Shown here: piece after piece, positions 31,036-38,371 of the stretch
How positions within the stretch are numbered: position 1 is the stretch's first letter
How the letters are laid out: each line of letters starts with the position of its first letter
From: DATILI01 sp035476635
GTDB taxonomy: Bacteria; Pseudomonadota; Gammaproteobacteria; Burkholderiales; Burkholderiaceae_C
Assembly: GCA_035476635.1 (NCBI GenBank)
Contig: DATILI010000124.1
Location: 1 to 44,862 of the forward strand
DNA length: 44,862 nucleotides
Direction: 5' to 3'
Position numbers and translations under genes: made by a program
Notes under the pieces: generated by a model
Databases searched by the model: none
Told to the model about the DNA's origin: nothing
What the model saw: the letters and a program-made list of their open reading frames with translations, nothing else

Positions 31036-32070
31036 ATGTCCAGCAACAAGAATCCTTTGGAGGGTTGGCAAGTCGATCGTTCGCAAATCCGCAACCTGGG
31101 AGCGGATCTGCAGCGGCCGGAGTGCATCCTGGCTGAGCCGGACGGCACGCTCTGGACCGCCGACGCGCGCGGGGTCGTCCGAATTGCTGCGGACGGTTCG
31201 CAGCAACTCATACGACAGCAAGGGGTGGCAGACCGCTCGCTGGACGCGCAGTCGCTCATGCTGGGTGGCAGTTTGCCCAACGGCATCGCGTTTGACGGGG
31301 ACGGCAACATCCTGATCGCGAACTTCGGAACCGACGCCATCGAACTGATGACGCGAACGGGGGAATCGCGCACGCTCTACGACCACATTGACGGGCAGCC
31401 GCTGGGCAAAACCAATTTCGTGATGACCGACTCCCGCGGGCGGGTCTGGTTCACCGTCACGACACGCTTGCAGCCTTGGACGCGTTCGATTAACGAAAAG
31501 ACGGCGGACGGTTACGTCGGCCTGATCGACAGGGACGGCATTCGCATCGTCGCCGACGGCTTTGTCGGAACCAATGAAATCCGGCTGGACGAGAAAGAGG
31601 AGTGGCTGTACGTCGTCGAATCCAACGCGCGGCGGATTTCGCGGCTGCGGGTGGCGGCCGACGGCTCGTGCAGTGCGCGCGAAACCTTCGGGCCGCCCGA
31701 TCTGGGCGGCATCCCGGACGGCTTTGCCTTCGACTCCTTCGGCAACCTGTGGATCACGCTCATCATGGCCGAGCGGCTTGTGGTGCTGACGCCCGAGGGT
31801 GAACTGCTGACCCTGCTGGACGACGGGTCGCCGCAGGCCATCGCCAACTTCGACCGCCACTTTCATGCCGGCACTATGACGCCCGAGATCATGGCGACGT
31901 GCAAGGGCGAAATTGCTCCCTGGATGGCCAGCGTCACCTTCGGCGGGCCAGACCTGCGCACGGTGTACCTGGGCAGCCTGATGGGCACCACGGTGCCGTA
32001 CTTCCGCTCGCCGGTGGCGGGACTGCCGCTGTCGCATTGGCATTCCAGATTTCGCGTGGGAACGTCGTGA
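31036..32070 (+). CDS. SMP-30/gluconolactonase-like lactonase
   Basis: 344 residues from ATG 31036; the start has no clear Shine-Dalgarno. A six-bladed beta-propeller of the SMP-30/LRE type is indicated: LQRPECILAEPDGTLWTADARG (Glu29), LPNGIAFDGDGNILIANFGTD, KTNFVMTDSRGRVWFTV, VGTNEIRLDEKEEWLYVVES (Asn180) and IPDGFAFDSFGNLWIT (Asp228). Glu29, Asn127 or Asn180 and Asp228 are the expected metal ligands. Such enzymes open lactones. It is divergent from LysR and its stop overlaps the next gene's start. It may open a lactone made during breakdown of the substrate imported by the TonB system further on. Confidence 0.9.
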   Translation: MSSNKNPLEGWQVDRSQIRNLGADLQRPECILAEPDGTLWTADARGVVRIAADGSQQLIRQQGVADRSLDAQSLMLGGSLPNGIAFDGDGNILIANFGTDAIELMTRTGESRTLYDHIDGQPLGKTNFVMTDSRGRVWFTVTTRLQPWTRSINEKTADGYVGLIDRDGIRIVADGFVGTNEIRLDEKEEWLYVVESNARRISRLRVAADGSCSARETFGPPDLGGIPDGFAFDSFGNLWITLIMAERLVVLTPEGELLTLLDDGSPQAIANFDRHFHAGTMTPEIMATCKGEIAPWMASVTFGGPDLRTVYLGSLMGTTVPYFRSPVAGLPLSHWHSRFRVGTS

Positions 32071-32387
32071 TACTCCAGATCGCATCGCTCCTGATCCGGC
32101 GCGACCAGGTGCCGCTGTTCGAGGCCGCCTTCGAAAAGGCGGAGCGCCTGCTGCACGGCATCAACGGATATGTCTCGCATGAGCTGCAGCGTTCCGTCGA
32201 GCGCGATGACCACTACGTGCTGCTGGTCGAATGGCGGTCCCTGGAAGACCACACGCTTGGATTTACCAAGTCCGCGGAGTTCGTGCGCTGGCACGAATTG
32301 CTGAGTGGATTCGTGGCCGAGCTGCCCAACGTCGAACATTTCCGACCGGTCGCGCTGCGTCGCGACCGCCAAAGCCTGCGCGATTAA
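32067..32387 (+). CDS. antibiotic-biosynthesis-monooxygenase-like (ABM-fold) small protein
   Basis: 106 residues from GTG 32067, overlapping the lactonase stop by four bases (GTGA), so translation is coupled. The sequence follows the ferredoxin-like ABM fold: VILQIASLLIRRDQVPLFEAAFEKAERLLHGINGYVSHELQRSVERDDHYVLLVEWRSLEDHTLGFTKSAEFVRWHELLSGF. The W(R/x)SLEDH and SAEFVRWHELL segments are typical. Members include cofactor-free oxygenases and haem-degrading enzymes, but many have no known activity. The longer frame starting at 31899 lies within the lactonase gene and was rejected. Function is unassigned beyond a link to the lactonase. Confidence 0.85.
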   Translation: MILQIASLLIRRDQVPLFEAAFEKAERLLHGINGYVSHELQRSVERDDHYVLLVEWRSLEDHTLGFTKSAEFVRWHELLSGFVAELPNVEHFRPVALRRDRQSLRD

Positions 32388-32421
32388 GCGCTTCCCTCAA
32401 CTATTACTCAGGAGACACTCC

Positions 32422-33255
32422 ATGAACTCGCAACGCAGTCCCCGCCGCTGGATCGGCACACTCTTGATGGCCGTGGCGCTGTCTGGCCCTGGTTTTGCCA
32501 CGGCGCAGACGCCCAGTGCGCCGCCTCCGCCCGCCCAGGAGGCGGCGGTCCAGCCGGTAGCTCCCGTGGCGCGCAGCGCCAAGCCGGCGCCCGCGAAGAT
32601 CGACAACCCCTACGGCCTGGACGCGCTGTGGGCGCAGGGTGACGCGGTGGCCAAGACCGTGCTGGTGATCCTGGGTTTGATGAGCGCAGGCAGCTGGTAC
32701 GTGATCGTCACCAAGCTGCTGGAACAGGGACGCATGGGGCGCCAGGCCCGCAAGGCCGAGAGCGAGTTCTGGTCGGCCGGCAGCGTCAAGGCCGGCTCCG
32801 ACAAGCTTGCCGAGACCAGCCCGTTCCGCTTCATCGCCGAAGCCGGCCTGGACGCCAGCAAGAAGCACGGCGGCCTGCACGCCAAGGTCGACTTTGCCGA
32901 TTGGGTGGACCTGTCGATTCACCGCGCGACCGAACGCGTGCAACGCCGCATGTCCAACGGCATGAGCTTGCTGGCCACCGTCGGCTCCACCAGCCCCTTC
33001 GTCGGGCTGTTCGGCACCGTCTGGGGCATCTACCACGCGCTCACGGCCATCGGCATCGCCGGCCAGGCCTCGATCGACAAGGTCGCCGGCCCGGTGGGCG
33101 AGGCGCTGATCATGACCGCCATCGGCCTGGCCGTGGCCGTGCCCGCCGTGCTGGGCTACAACTGGCTGCTGCGCCGGAACATCACCGTGATGGACGACGT
33201 GCGCGACTTCTCGGGCGAACTGCACGCGGTGCTGCTCGGCAGCCAGGCGGCCTGA
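32422..33255 (+). CDS. exbB: ExbB/TolQ-type proton channel
   Basis: 277 residues from ATG 32422 with GGAGACACTCC before it. A signal-like hydrophobic lead (residues 10-30) and a Pro/Ala-rich linker precede the ExbB core. Membrane helices are at about 70-90 (VLVILGLMSAGSWYVIVT), 175-195 (MSLLATVGSTSPFVGLFGTVWGIYHALTAIG) and 220-240 (GEALIMTAIGLAVAVPAVLGYNWL). The GLFGTVWGI and GEALI-TAIGLAVAVPAV motifs are diagnostic of ExbB. With ExbD it turns the proton gradient into work for TonB. The long N-terminal lead is like the ExbB of plant-associated and xanthomonad systems. The next gene is exbD after 24 bp. Confidence 0.95.
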   Translation: MNSQRSPRRWIGTLLMAVALSGPGFATAQTPSAPPPPAQEAAVQPVAPVARSAKPAPAKIDNPYGLDALWAQGDAVAKTVLVILGLMSAGSWYVIVTKLLEQGRMGRQARKAESEFWSAGSVKAGSDKLAETSPFRFIAEAGLDASKKHGGLHAKVDFADWVDLSIHRATERVQRRMSNGMSLLATVGSTSPFVGLFGTVWGIYHALTAIGIAGQASIDKVAGPVGEALIMTAIGLAVAVPAVLGYNWLLRRNITVMDDVRDFSGELHAVLLGSQAA

Positions 33256-33279
33256 CCCCAAACCCGCGAGGAGCGTGCC

Positions 33280-33711
33280 ATGGCCATGGTTATTCCCGGC
33301 GACGGGGGTGGAGAAGAGCAGGCGGTCTCCACCATCAACACCACACCGCTGGTGGACGTGATGCTGGTGCTTTTGATCATCTTCCTGATCACCATCCCGG
33401 TGGTCAATTATTCGGTGCCAGTGGACTTGCCCAAGGAGCGCAACGAAGTGCGCGAAAGCAAGCCGCAGGACATCGTCATCTCGGTCGATGCCAGGGGCGG
33501 CATCTACTGGCTGGACGCCAAGGTGAACGGCACCGAGGCGCTGGTCGACCGGCTCAAGAAGATCGCGGCGATGAACCCGCAACCCGAAGTGCACATCCGC
33601 GGCGACTGGAAAAGCGACTACGAGCCGGTGGGCAAGATCATCTATGCCTGCCAGCGCGCGGGCATCGTGAAGATCGGTTTCATCACCGAGCCCCCGGCTC
33701 GTGCGCTCTAA
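33280..33711 (+). CDS. exbD: ExbD-type TonB-system protein, first copy
   Basis: 143 residues, GGAG ahead of ATG 33280. A short cytoplasmic lead is followed by the single membrane helix with the essential Asp26 (TTPLVDVMLVLLIIFLITIPV), then a periplasmic domain ending IRGDWKSDYEPVGKIIYACQRAGIVKIGFITEP. The TTPLVDVMLVLLIIF pattern is diagnostic of ExbD. A second ExbD gene follows, a duplication seen in several Xanthomonas/Burkholderiales TonB loci, and the two could form a mixed complex. Confidence 0.94.
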   Translation: MAMVIPGDGGGEEQAVSTINTTPLVDVMLVLLIIFLITIPVVNYSVPVDLPKERNEVRESKPQDIVISVDARGGIYWLDAKVNGTEALVDRLKKIAAMNPQPEVHIRGDWKSDYEPVGKIIYACQRAGIVKIGFITEPPARAL

Positions 33712-33721
33712 GGAATTACTG

Positions 33722-34153
33722 ATGAAGCAGGAAAAAAAGGGCCGGCGTGCGACGCCGATGGACCAGCCCATGATCGACATCAACACCACGCCGCTGATCG
33801 ACGTGATGCTGGTGCTGCTGATCATGCTGATCATCACGATCCCGGTGCAGCTGCACTCTGTCAACCTGAACATGCCCACCGGCAACCCGCCGCCGCTGGA
33901 GGTCAAGCCGGAGGTGCTGCGCATCGACATCGACGCGGGCAGTGTGGTGAGCTGGAACGGCGAGCCGGTCGCCCAGCGCGATGAGCTGGAGCGCCGCATG
34001 ACCGAGCAGGCCGTGCGGACGCCTCAGCCCGAGGTCCATCTGCGCCCCGATCGCAAGGCGCGCTACGAGATTGTGGCGGGTGTCCTGGCCTCGGCTCAGC
34101 GCACCGGGCTGACCAAGATCGGCGTTGTCGGTTCCGAGCAATTCATTCAATGA
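33722..34153 (+). CDS. exbD: ExbD-type TonB-system protein, second copy
   Basis: 143 residues from ATG 33722 (AAGGA about ten bases upstream; the 33701 frame adds a few residues inside the first copy). The membrane helix keeps Asp27 (NTTPLIDVMLVLLIMLIITIPVQL). Periplasmic part: VVSWNGEPVAQRDELERRM...VRTPQPEVHLRPDRKARYEIVAGVLASAQRTGLTKIGVVG. Its stop overlaps the TonB start (ATGA at 34150). The copies have diverged outside the helix, so they are not a recent duplicate. Confidence 0.94.
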   Translation: MKQEKKGRRATPMDQPMIDINTTPLIDVMLVLLIMLIITIPVQLHSVNLNMPTGNPPPLEVKPEVLRIDIDAGSVVSWNGEPVAQRDELERRMTEQAVRTPQPEVHLRPDRKARYEIVAGVLASAQRTGLTKIGVVGSEQFIQ

Positions 34154-34842
34154 GCGCCATCGTTATGAACGCCACAATGACCCAAGCGTCAGGCAAACCG
34201 GTTTTGCGTGCGCCTGGCGGTGCCAGGAAGTTTCAACCGAAGAGCTATTTCGGCCCCATCGGGCTGAGCGTGATGGTGGCGGCGCACCTGCTGATTGGCT
34301 ATGCATTGGCGACCGGCCTGGCGCGCCAGGCTTTCGAGATCGTCAAGAAGCCCCTGGACGCGACCATCATCCAGGAGGTCAAGCTGCCCCCGCCGCCGCC
34401 GCCGCCCCCTCCTCCCATGATCGAGAAGGTCAAGCCAGCGCCAAAAGCCGAGTCACCGCCACCGCCGACCTATGTGCCGCCGCCCGACATCCAACCGGCC
34501 GTGGTGAACCCGGCGCCGGCGATCGCGGCGGTGCAGACCGCCCAGCCGGTCGCCCCGCCACCGGCAGCCCCGGCGCCGGCCGCGCCGGCGAAGGCCGACA
34601 TCGCAATCGTCTGCCCCAAGCAGGTAAGGCCTGAAATGCCGCAGCGCGCCTTGGACGATGGCATCTCGGGAACCGTGAAGGCCGAGGTGCACGTACGGTC
34701 GGGCAGAGTTGTCGACGTCAAGATTCTGTCGGGCCCACGCGTCTTTCATGCCGGCGTACGTGCCGCGATGCTGCGCTACGAGTGCGCCTCGGGCGACACC
34801 GAAGTCGTCGCAACGCAGGACTTCACCTTCAAGGTCGATTGA
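34150..34842 (+). CDS. tonB: TonB energy transducer
   Basis: 230 residues. A single N-terminal membrane helix (about 37-58, IGLSVMVAAHLLIGYALATG) anchors it. A Pro-rich stretch (residues 75-145, with a ten-Pro run and Lys-Pro spacing) spans the periplasm. The C-terminal domain starts at about 150 (CPKQVRPEMPQRALDDGISGTVKAEVHVRSGRVVDVKILSGPRVFHAGVRAAMLRYEC), the standard TonB fold that touches the TonB box of the outer-membrane receptor. It is translationally coupled to exbD2. The dedicated receptor may be the TonB-dependent receptor at 41138, which has an EAVVVTGQKR TonB-box-like sequence. Confidence 0.94.
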   Translation: MSAIVMNATMTQASGKPVLRAPGGARKFQPKSYFGPIGLSVMVAAHLLIGYALATGLARQAFEIVKKPLDATIIQEVKLPPPPPPPPPPMIEKVKPAPKAESPPPPTYVPPPDIQPAVVNPAPAIAAVQTAQPVAPPPAAPAPAAPAKADIAIVCPKQVRPEMPQRALDDGISGTVKAEVHVRSGRVVDVKILSGPRVFHAGVRAAMLRYECASGDTEVVATQDFTFKVD

Positions 34843-34922
34843 GTATCGACGCGAATTTCGAGCAGGCTTTTGCGGCCAAGCCCAAGTCCGGGCGATGGCG
34901 CACACATGCAAGGAGACGAGAA

Positions 34923-34946
34923 ATGAAGCAAAGGGTTCAATCATGA
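34923..34946 (+). promoter_or_regulatory. seven-codon leader frame overlapping the next gene's start
   Basis: ATG 34923, preceded by AAGGAGACGAGAA, opens a frame of seven codons (MKQRVQS) whose stop TGA (34944-34946) overlaps the ATG of the binding-protein gene at 34943. Inside it AAAGGG serves as the Shine-Dalgarno for that ATG. The arrangement could couple translation, but it may simply be a by-product of two nearby ribosome-binding sites. Confidence 0.4.
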
Positions 34947-36076
34947 CGCGGCGTGTCTTCATCAGCGCAGTGGCGGCCGCAGCGGCGGCGCCATTGTTGG
35001 GACGGGCGGCCGCTCCGGCGGTCTCAGACAGAGAGATCGTCATTGGGCAGACCCTGGCGGTCACAGGTCCGCTAAGCACGCTCACCAAGACTTTCATGGC
35101 CGGCGCGCAGTTGGCGTTCGACGAGTCGGACCGTCAGGGTGGCATCTGGGGGCGCAAGCTCAGGCTGGTCACACTCAATGACGAACTGAACGCCGAGAAG
35201 GCCGCCGCCAACTGCCGGGCGCTACTTGACGAGCACCGTGCGTTCACCTTTTTTTGCACCACGGGTACGGACACGACAGTCGCCGCGTCCAAGGTCTTGC
35301 GCGAGGAGGGGGCGGCGCTCTTTGCGCCCTTCGCCGTGTTGGATTCGGCGCGAGAGAAAACTGCTGGCACGGCCTACTTCACGCGCGCAACGTTGGCCCG
35401 AGAATCCGATGCTCTGGTTCAGCATCTGGCGACCATCGGCGTGTCGCGCATTGCCTTGGCCTATATCGACCAGCCCATGACAGGGCCTGAACTCGCTGCG
35501 ATTTTCGAGCAGGCGTTCACGCGCCACAAACTCAAGGCGCAGGCCGTGGCCGCGGTCAAGCTCGATGGAACCAATCTTCCGGACGTGACGCGAACATTGT
35601 TGGCGGGCAATCCGCAAGTGGTGATCATGGCGCTCGCCGGTCCTCAGGCCCCGCAGCTGATGCAGTCCATCTGGAATATGGGCGCCGGGCCCAGCTTTTA
35701 CGGGCTTTCCGTCGTTCCTGGCGATCTGGTGGCGAAGATACTGGGCAACAAGTCACGCACCATCACTATCGTGCAGGTCGCGCCATCGCCTTGGGGCGAG
35801 GCAGACCCGCTGATCAGGCGTTATCGCGTCTTGGCCACCGCGGCGAAAGTTCCGGTCGACTATCTGAGTGTCGAGGGGTTCCTGAGCGCGCAGGTGATGA
35901 TCGAGGCGCTCAAACGCTGCGGCAAGGATCTGACGCGCCCGCGGCTGCAGGCCGTGCTGCGCAGCTTCAGTGCACGAATCGGCGGTATGCATATCGATTT
36001 CACCGGCGGCCAATTCAACGGCTCGCGCTTTGTCGAGTTGGTGCAAGTCGGCCACGACGGACGCTTCGTGAGGTGA
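34943..36076 (+). CDS. ABC-type branched-chain amino-acid-like substrate-binding protein
   Basis: 377 residues from ATG 34943 (AAAGGG upstream). A signal peptide with Arg-Arg (MTRRVFISAVAAAAAAPLLGRAAA) may use Tat. The mature part is a type I periplasmic binding protein of the LivK/Peripla_BP_6 kind: IVIGQTLAVTGPLSTLTKTFMAGAQLAFDESDRQGGIWGRKLRLVTLNDELNAEKAAANCRALLDEHRAFTFFCTTGTDT. No permease or ATPase genes are beside it, so it is an orphan component. In Burkholderiales many such orphan receptors serve aromatic or acid uptake or sensing. Context is the TonB/SMP-30 locus, and the ligand is unknown. Confidence 0.88.
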   Translation: MTRRVFISAVAAAAAAPLLGRAAAPAVSDREIVIGQTLAVTGPLSTLTKTFMAGAQLAFDESDRQGGIWGRKLRLVTLNDELNAEKAAANCRALLDEHRAFTFFCTTGTDTTVAASKVLREEGAALFAPFAVLDSAREKTAGTAYFTRATLARESDALVQHLATIGVSRIALAYIDQPMTGPELAAIFEQAFTRHKLKAQAVAAVKLDGTNLPDVTRTLLAGNPQVVIMALAGPQAPQLMQSIWNMGAGPSFYGLSVVPGDLVAKILGNKSRTITIVQVAPSPWGEADPLIRRYRVLATAAKVPVDYLSVEGFLSAQVMIEALKRCGKDLTRPRLQAVLRSFSARIGGMHIDFTGGQFNGSRFVELVQVGHDGRFVR

Positions 36077-36238
36077 GACGAGGGCGAAATCCGGCAGCAT
36101 GCGCCCGCATCGAATCCAGGCATCGACACAAACTGATTTGTCGCCGGGAGGTGGGTGAATAGCATAGGCACCAGCAAGAACAGCCACTCGCTCGAGGGTG
36201 GCTGCCCCGCCAATGTTGCTGCACCCAAGGATCACACT

Positions 36239-37045
36239 ATGAACTCCCCTCTCCAGCCTGCACTTCAAGGCAATACCGGCGCCAGGCTCGCAGGCAAGGT
36301 CGCCCTGGTGACCGGGATAGCCGCTGGCATCGGGAAGGGCTGCGCCATGCTCTTCGCACAACAGGGCGCCAAGGTATTCGGCTGCGACATCGACGCCGCC
36401 GGAGCCGCTGCGACGGTGAAAGAGGCGGTCGAACAGGGCCTGACGCTTGAAAGCCTGCATCCGTGTGATCTGACGGCGCCTGCGCAGGTCAAGAGCTTCA
36501 TCGATCAGGCTGTCGAGCGGCACGGCGGCTTTGACATTCTTGTGAACGCGGCCGCTTTCGGTGTCTTCGCCCCGCTCGAGTCGATGGACTACGAAACCGG
36601 CTGGCGCAAGACATTGACGGGTGAACTGGACATCGTGTTTCTCGCTTGCCAGGCGGCGTGGCCTCACCTGGTCAAGCGCGGCGGCGGGGCAATTCTCAAC
36701 TTCGCATCGGCCAACGCCTACGTGGCCTTGGAGACTTCGCCCGCGCTGGCCCACTGTGCGGGAAAGGGTGGCGTGTTGGCCATGACGCGCCAGATTGCCG
36801 CCGAAGGGGCGCGTCACGGAATCCGGGCAAACACGATCTCGCCGGGACTGGTTGAAACTGCCGCGACCCGGTACCCGCTCGACAACGTTCCGGGTTTTCG
36901 CGAACAAGTCATGGCCAAATTGATGGTCAAGCGGCTCGGGCAGCCCAGCGACATCGCCTGGGCTGCCGTCTACCTGTGCTCGGACGAGGCGAGCTGGGTC
37001 ACCGCTGCCGACTTCCAGATCGACGGCGGCGCGACCTCTTGGTAG
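36239..37045 (+). CDS. SDR-family oxidoreductase with His in place of catalytic Tyr
   Basis: 268 residues from ATG 36239 (AAGGATCACACT upstream; the 36155 frame is longer and unsupported). The Rossmann loop reads LVTGIAAGIGKGCAM and the NAAAFG motif is present. Serine is kept in NFASANAY, but the active-site Tyr is His172 in ALAHCAGKGGVLAMTRQIA, with Lys176 in place. The segment following (GIRANTISPGLVETAATRYPL) is standard. I recall close SDR relatives with the same His-x-x-x-Lys arrangement, so this is a sub-family trait rather than a mutation, but its chemistry must differ from that of classical SDRs. It is the first of a group with a VOC protein and a membrane protein. Confidence 0.9.
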   Translation: MNSPLQPALQGNTGARLAGKVALVTGIAAGIGKGCAMLFAQQGAKVFGCDIDAAGAAATVKEAVEQGLTLESLHPCDLTAPAQVKSFIDQAVERHGGFDILVNAAAFGVFAPLESMDYETGWRKTLTGELDIVFLACQAAWPHLVKRGGGAILNFASANAYVALETSPALAHCAGKGGVLAMTRQIAAEGARHGIRANTISPGLVETAATRYPLDNVPGFREQVMAKLMVKRLGQPSDIAWAAVYLCSDEASWVTAADFQIDGGATSW

Positions 37046-37052
37046 CCCGGAT

Positions 37053-37487
37053 ATGAGTCATCCAGTTGTAGACCACATCCGTGCCCATCATTTTGGTGTC
37101 AGCGTACCCGATCTCGATGCCGCAATTGAGTGGTATCGCCACTTTCTCGGCTTCGAGCTAGAAAGGCGCCAGCACATCGCGCCCATTCCCGCCGATCTGG
37201 CCTTCATGCGCTGCGGCGATTTCAGGATCGAAATTTTCCAGGTCGGCGGTGCGGCTTCCCTGCCGCCAGAGCGGCGCGTGCCCAATCTCGACCTCAAGAC
37301 ACATGGCAACAAGCACATGTGCTTCGAGGTGGCGAGCGTCGCGGCCGCGACGTCTGCCCTCAGAGCCGCGGGTGGCGACATCGCGTTCGAAGTAGAGGTG
37401 GACGGGGCGCTGGCCGTATTCATTCGGGACTGTGCGGGCAACCTCATCGAGCTCGTCGAACCCTTTCGCGAGGACTGGGTGGCATGA
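37053..37487 (+). CDS. VOC-family protein (glyoxalase / methylmalonyl-CoA epimerase-like)
   Basis: 144 residues, starting 7 bp after the SDR stop. It is a VOC fold of one module pair: VVDHIRAHHFGVSVPDLDAAIEWYRHFLGFELE, LAFMRCGDFRIEIFQVGG, GNKHMCFEVASVAAATSALRAAGGDIAFE, AVFIRDCAGNLIELVEP. The four likely metal ligands are His12/13, Glu at IEIF, His at KHMCF and Glu at LIELVEP, as in glyoxalase I and methylmalonyl-CoA epimerases. An isomerase or lyase is expected. It is distinct from the extradiol enzyme in the other operon. Its substrate is presumably the product of the adjacent SDR. Confidence 0.86.
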   Translation: MSHPVVDHIRAHHFGVSVPDLDAAIEWYRHFLGFELERRQHIAPIPADLAFMRCGDFRIEIFQVGGAASLPPERRVPNLDLKTHGNKHMCFEVASVAAATSALRAAGGDIAFEVEVDGALAVFIRDCAGNLIELVEPFREDWVA

Positions 37488-37521
37488 ACGTCGATGGCCA
37501 ACTGCGCTACCGAAGGTCGTG

Positions 37522-38346
37522 ATGGAAGAAGTTCTCCAGCATCCCGCGGTCCAGTCGGCCGTGCTGCCCTTCGTGGTAGCGCTGGCGCTGAGTGCCGTCT
37601 TGTTCAGGACGCGCCTGTTGGGTGCGGCGATCATCGCAGGCTTTCTCTGCGCCGCGGGACTCACGGTGGGCTTTGGCTTCGAGTCGCTCACTTCCGTCCG
37701 CAAGCTCGTGCTGGTTGCCGGTGTCAGTGCCGTGGTGGCGGCGGTGCTGGAGCCACTGGCCATTCGCAATCGCCGCGCATTTCTCGGCGCGGTGGCTGCG
37801 TTCACGGTGTTGGCCGTGATCTGGGTTCTTCAGCGCCTCCTCATGCAGGCCACGCCGGCCAGCGCGGTCCTCACCGGTGCCGTGTCTATCAGCTATTGTT
37901 TTGCATTGCTCTGGGGCGCCGACCACGCGGGGCACGAACCGGTGGCAGCCGCTTCGTCGTCGCTTGTGATCGGACTGGCCTGCGGTGCACTTGCGCTGCT
38001 GGGCGCCTCAGCGCAGCTCGCGCAACTCGGCATCGCGCTTGGCGCGGGTGCGGGCGCGGTGTTGCTTGTGCTGATGATGGCCGGCGCGCGGGCGCCAGGG
38101 GGTTCAACGCTCGGGCTGGCGGCCCATCTTGCGGCCGGCGTCCTGGGCTTGCTTGCCGTCATGACCGGTTCGCTGGCGTGGTACTGCCTCTTGCCGGTCC
38201 CGCTCATCCCCTGGCTCGCGACGGTAGCCATTCGTGCCGTGCGTCTCGCGTGGCAGCGCGCGGCGCTCAGTTCCCTTTCCGCGCTCGTTCCCGCTGCCGC
38301 CGCAGTGGCCATTGCCTGGTTTACGGCAGGCCACGCAGGCGCATAG
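37522..38346 (+). CDS. polytopic membrane protein of unknown function
   Basis: 274 residues from ATG 37522 (a GTG at 37516 is possible). About eight hydrophobic segments, rich in Ala, Leu, Val and Gly, from residues 10 to 270, for example VLPFVVALALSAVLFRT, VLVAGVSAVVAAVLEPLAI, FTVLAVIWVLQRLLMQ and LGIALGAGAGAVLLVLMMAGA. No family motif is recognised and no conserved charged residues inside the helices stand out. It lies between the VOC gene and yceI in the same direction. It could be a transporter or an envelope protein; no function is proposed. Confidence 0.75.
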   Translation: MEEVLQHPAVQSAVLPFVVALALSAVLFRTRLLGAAIIAGFLCAAGLTVGFGFESLTSVRKLVLVAGVSAVVAAVLEPLAIRNRRAFLGAVAAFTVLAVIWVLQRLLMQATPASAVLTGAVSISYCFALLWGADHAGHEPVAAASSSLVIGLACGALALLGASAQLAQLGIALGAGAGAVLLVLMMAGARAPGGSTLGLAAHLAAGVLGLLAVMTGSLAWYCLLPVPLIPWLATVAIRAVRLAWQRAALSSLSALVPAAAAVAIAWFTAGHAGA

Positions 38347-38371
38347 ATTCGTCAACCCAAAGGAGACTCAG

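Noticed and set aside
32404..33999. Long - strand frame of 531 codons
   Set aside because: Covers exbB and both exbD genes in antisense. The latter have unmistakable ExbB/ExbD motifs.
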